Assembly: GCA_947474275.1 (NCBI GenBank)
Contig: CANJHY010000211.1
Span: 1-7,108 of the forward strand
Direction: 5' to 3'
From: PALSA-1004 sp947474275
GTDB lineage: Bacteria > Pseudomonadota > Gammaproteobacteria > Burkholderiales > SG8-41
DNA: 7,108 bases
Under the pieces are notes generated by a model. That model did no database searches. It was not told the DNA's origin and saw only the letters and a program-made list of their open reading frames with translations. Every line of letters begins with the position of its first letter. Position 1 is the stretch's first letter. This document shows, piece after piece, positions 5,879 through 7,108 of the stretch. The position numbers and the translations under genes were made by a program.

Positions 5879-6859
5879 ATGAAACCGAAAATTCTCGTCA
5901 CACGTGAAGTCTTCGATGAAACGCTCGCTTATCTCGCCGCACATTGCGAAGTCGAATCCAACCAGGCGGACCAGCCGTTCGAACCCGCGGCGCTCGCGCA
6001 ACGTCTCAAGGACAAGGACGGGGTCGTCTGCTGCCTGACCGACCGCATCGACGACGCGTTGCTCGCGGCGTGTCCGCGCCTGAAAGTCGTTGCCAATATC
6101 GCGGTCGGCTATAACAACATTGACGTGCCGGCATGCACCACGCGCGGCGTGATGGCGACCAACACGCCGGGCGTGCTCGACGACAGCACAGCAGACCTCG
6201 CGTGGACGCTGATGCTCGCCACCGCGCGGCGCCTGACCGAGGCCGAAGCCTACGTCCGCGCCGGCGACTGGAAGGGCTGGCATCTGAAGCAGATGCTGGG
6301 AGTCGACGTGCATCACGCGACGCTCGGCATCATCGGCATGGGGCGTATCGGTCAGCAGATCGCGCGGCGCGCGGCCGGTTTCAAAATGCGTATGCTGTAT
6401 CAAAACCGCAATCGTTTGCCGGCGGACGTCGAGAAATCGCTCGACGTGGAGTATGCGACCAAGGACCAGTTGCTCGCGCAGTCGGATTTCGTCGTGCTGC
6501 AGGTGCCTTATTCGCCCGCCACCCATCATTACATCGGCGCGGCGGAACTGAAAAAAATGAAACCCACCGCCATCCTCATCAACTCGACACGCGGCGGCGT
6601 GGTTGACGATGCTGCGCTGATCAGCGCATTGAAAGACGGGACCATCCGCGCGGCCGGGCTCGACGTGTTCGAAAACGAACCCAAATTCAACCCGGGCTTC
6701 CTCGATCTGAAAAACGTGGTGCTGGCGCCGCATATCGGCAGTTCCACCGAAGCGACACGCCGCGCGATGGCGATGACCGCGGCCAAAAACGCGGTCGCCG
6801 CTTTGACCGGCGCGGCACCGCCCAATCTGGTCAATCCCGAAGCGAAGAGCAAAGCTTAA
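5879..6859 (+). CDS. gyaR: D-2-hydroxyacid dehydrogenase, glyoxylate/hydroxypyruvate reductase (D-glycerate dehydrogenase) type
   Basis: The protein has 326 residues, the normal length for this cytosolic family. It reduces a 2-oxo acid such as glyoxylate or hydroxypyruvate to glycolate or D-glycerate using NAD(P)H, or the reverse. The substrate-side domain is at about residues 1-100 with NIAVGYNNID (73-82). The Rossmann domain has LGIIGMGRIG (149-158), the GxGxxG nucleotide loop. The catalytic set is complete: Arg238 in NSTRGG (235-240), Glu267 in FENEP (264-268) and His285 in APHIGSS (283-289). After the second Rossmann strand the sequence is YQNRNR (174-179), without the acidic residue typical of strict NADH enzymes; its arginines could hold NADP phosphate, so NADPH use is plausible. 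The gene has its own probable promoter 75 bases after the MFS gene. The symbol gyaR is a family-level assignment; ghrB-like is an alternative. Confidence 0.9.
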   Translation: MKPKILVTREVFDETLAYLAAHCEVESNQADQPFEPAALAQRLKDKDGVVCCLTDRIDDALLAACPRLKVVANIAVGYNNIDVPACTTRGVMATNTPGVLDDSTADLAWTLMLATARRLTEAEAYVRAGDWKGWHLKQMLGVDVHHATLGIIGMGRIGQQIARRAAGFKMRMLYQNRNRLPADVEKSLDVEYATKDQLLAQSDFVVLQVPYSPATHHYIGAAELKKMKPTAILINSTRGGVVDDAALISALKDGTIRAAGLDVFENEPKFNPGFLDLKNVVLAPHIGSSTEATRRAMAMTAAKNAVAALTGAAPPNLVNPEAKSKA

Positions 6860-6860
6860 C

Positions 6861-6914
6861 CGCCAAGGATTCATTTCAATACCCCCTTGATAGGTACGCC
6901 AAGGACGCAAAGGA
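6861..6914 (+). repeat. Short CGCCAAGGA-type 9-bp repeats
   Basis: CGCCAAGGA occurs at 6861-6869 and again at 6897-6905, where it is followed directly by the variant CGCAAAGGA (6906-6914). The two exact copies are 36 bases apart, four unit lengths. The first copy begins two bases after the dehydrogenase stop codon. Similar runs of CGCCAAGG or CGCAAAGG units are seen between genes in many environmental bacteria, with no settled function. No intrinsic terminator with a T-tract is visible in this interval. Confidence 0.6.
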
Positions 6915-6962
6915 AATTCAAGAAAACGAAATAAAAATCACGAACAGCATGAAAGTTTTTCC

Positions 6963-7108
6963 GTGACTATTCAGCCTGAGGCAGGAGATGGATGGCATCC
7001 CATGAAAGCCAGGCGCAAGACCTCGAACAGATTATGCCCTTGCTTGTGCATGGTATCGAGATAGGAGCGGATGGTGCAGAAATTCTGCGCGCCGATGAGC
7101 GTGCGAAA
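6963..7108 (-). mobile_element. Edge of an insertion sequence (partial)
   Basis: The transposase tail implies an insertion sequence running off the right side of the window. Its left tip cannot be fixed because the opposite inverted repeat is not in view. The coordinate given is the candidate tip next to the transposase stop codon. No target-site duplication can be assessed. Confidence 0.4.
6971..7108 (-). CDS. Transposase C-terminus, probably IS66-like (partial)
   Basis: Reading leftward from the right edge gives 45 residues ending at a TGA (complement of 6971-6973); the rest of the gene is outside the window. The residues FRTLIGAQNFCTIRSYLDT, followed by KQGHNLFEVLRLAFMG, match the pattern typical of IS66-type transposase C-termini: an FRT or GA-type strand, Phe-Cys, an RSYL helix, KxG, and a hydrophobic helix ending near a Gly and Pro. 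The tail PSPASG fits too. The gene converges on the dehydrogenase gene. The insertion-sequence end should lie between this stop and about 6860. A tip near GTGACTATTCAGCC (6963-6976) is possible but unproven. The family call is from remembered pattern only. Confidence 0.6.
   Translation of the reverse strand, partial: FRTLIGAQNFCTIRSYLDTMHKQGHNLFEVLRLAFMGCHPSPASG

Noticed and set aside
4374..5879. 501-residue open frame on the minus strand opposite the MFS gene
   Set aside because: It has Arg/Ala/His-rich shadow composition, crosses the terminator region and a gene boundary, and lacks motifs.
5651..6910. 419-residue open frame on the minus strand opposite the dehydrogenase
   Set aside because: It is antisense to a gene with a complete catalytic triad, spans two genes and has no family features.
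6938..6966. TCACG/CGTGA inverted repeat as a terminator for the dehydrogenase gene
   Set aside because: The stem is 5 bp with a loop of about 19 bases and no T-tract after it, so it is not a credible terminator.

Overview
The window is GC-rich DNA (roughly 60-65% G+C by eye). Tight gene spacing, strong Shine-Dalgarno sites, a TakP/DctP-type TRAP transporter with a Tat-like leader and a D-glycerate-dehydrogenase-type enzyme suggest a proteobacterium, most likely a betaproteobacterium. That placement is an inference from protein style; no rRNA or other phylogenetic marker is present.

Layout. 1-386: 3' end of an unrecognised gene, followed by a candidate hairpin terminator. 387-570: leader region with a possible promoter, a near-perfect 18-bp tandem duplication and a strong ribosome binding site. 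571-4459: a TRAP transporter operon in the order substrate-binding protein (dctP type), small permease (dctQ type), large permease (dctM type). A strong intrinsic terminator hairpin lies between dctP and dctQ, while dctQ and dctM overlap by 4 bases. 4492-4523: intrinsic terminator closing the TRAP operon. 4530-5804: MFS permease. 5879-6859: NAD(P)-dependent 2-hydroxyacid dehydrogenase with its own plausible promoter. 6860-6970: short intergenic stretch with 9-bp repeats. 6971-7108: C-terminal end of a transposase on the minus strand, probably IS66-like.

How the genes may work together. The binding protein resembles TakP, which binds 2-oxo acids, and it would deliver an organic anion to the QM permease in the inner membrane. 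The MFS permease and the 2-hydroxyacid dehydrogenase (glyoxylate/hydroxypyruvate reductase type) would fit uptake and reduction of small 2-oxo or hydroxy acids. The three units appear to be transcribed separately, so the link is by proximity only.

The most unusual item is the large permease. It has 673 residues against about 430 for a standard DctM. The extra material is two additional hydrophobic segments around a Pro/Ala/Glu/Gly-rich linker of about 80 residues with short internal repeats, and the first extra segment echoes the following canonical one. I see no clearly new multi-gene system, CRISPR array, tRNA or rRNA.
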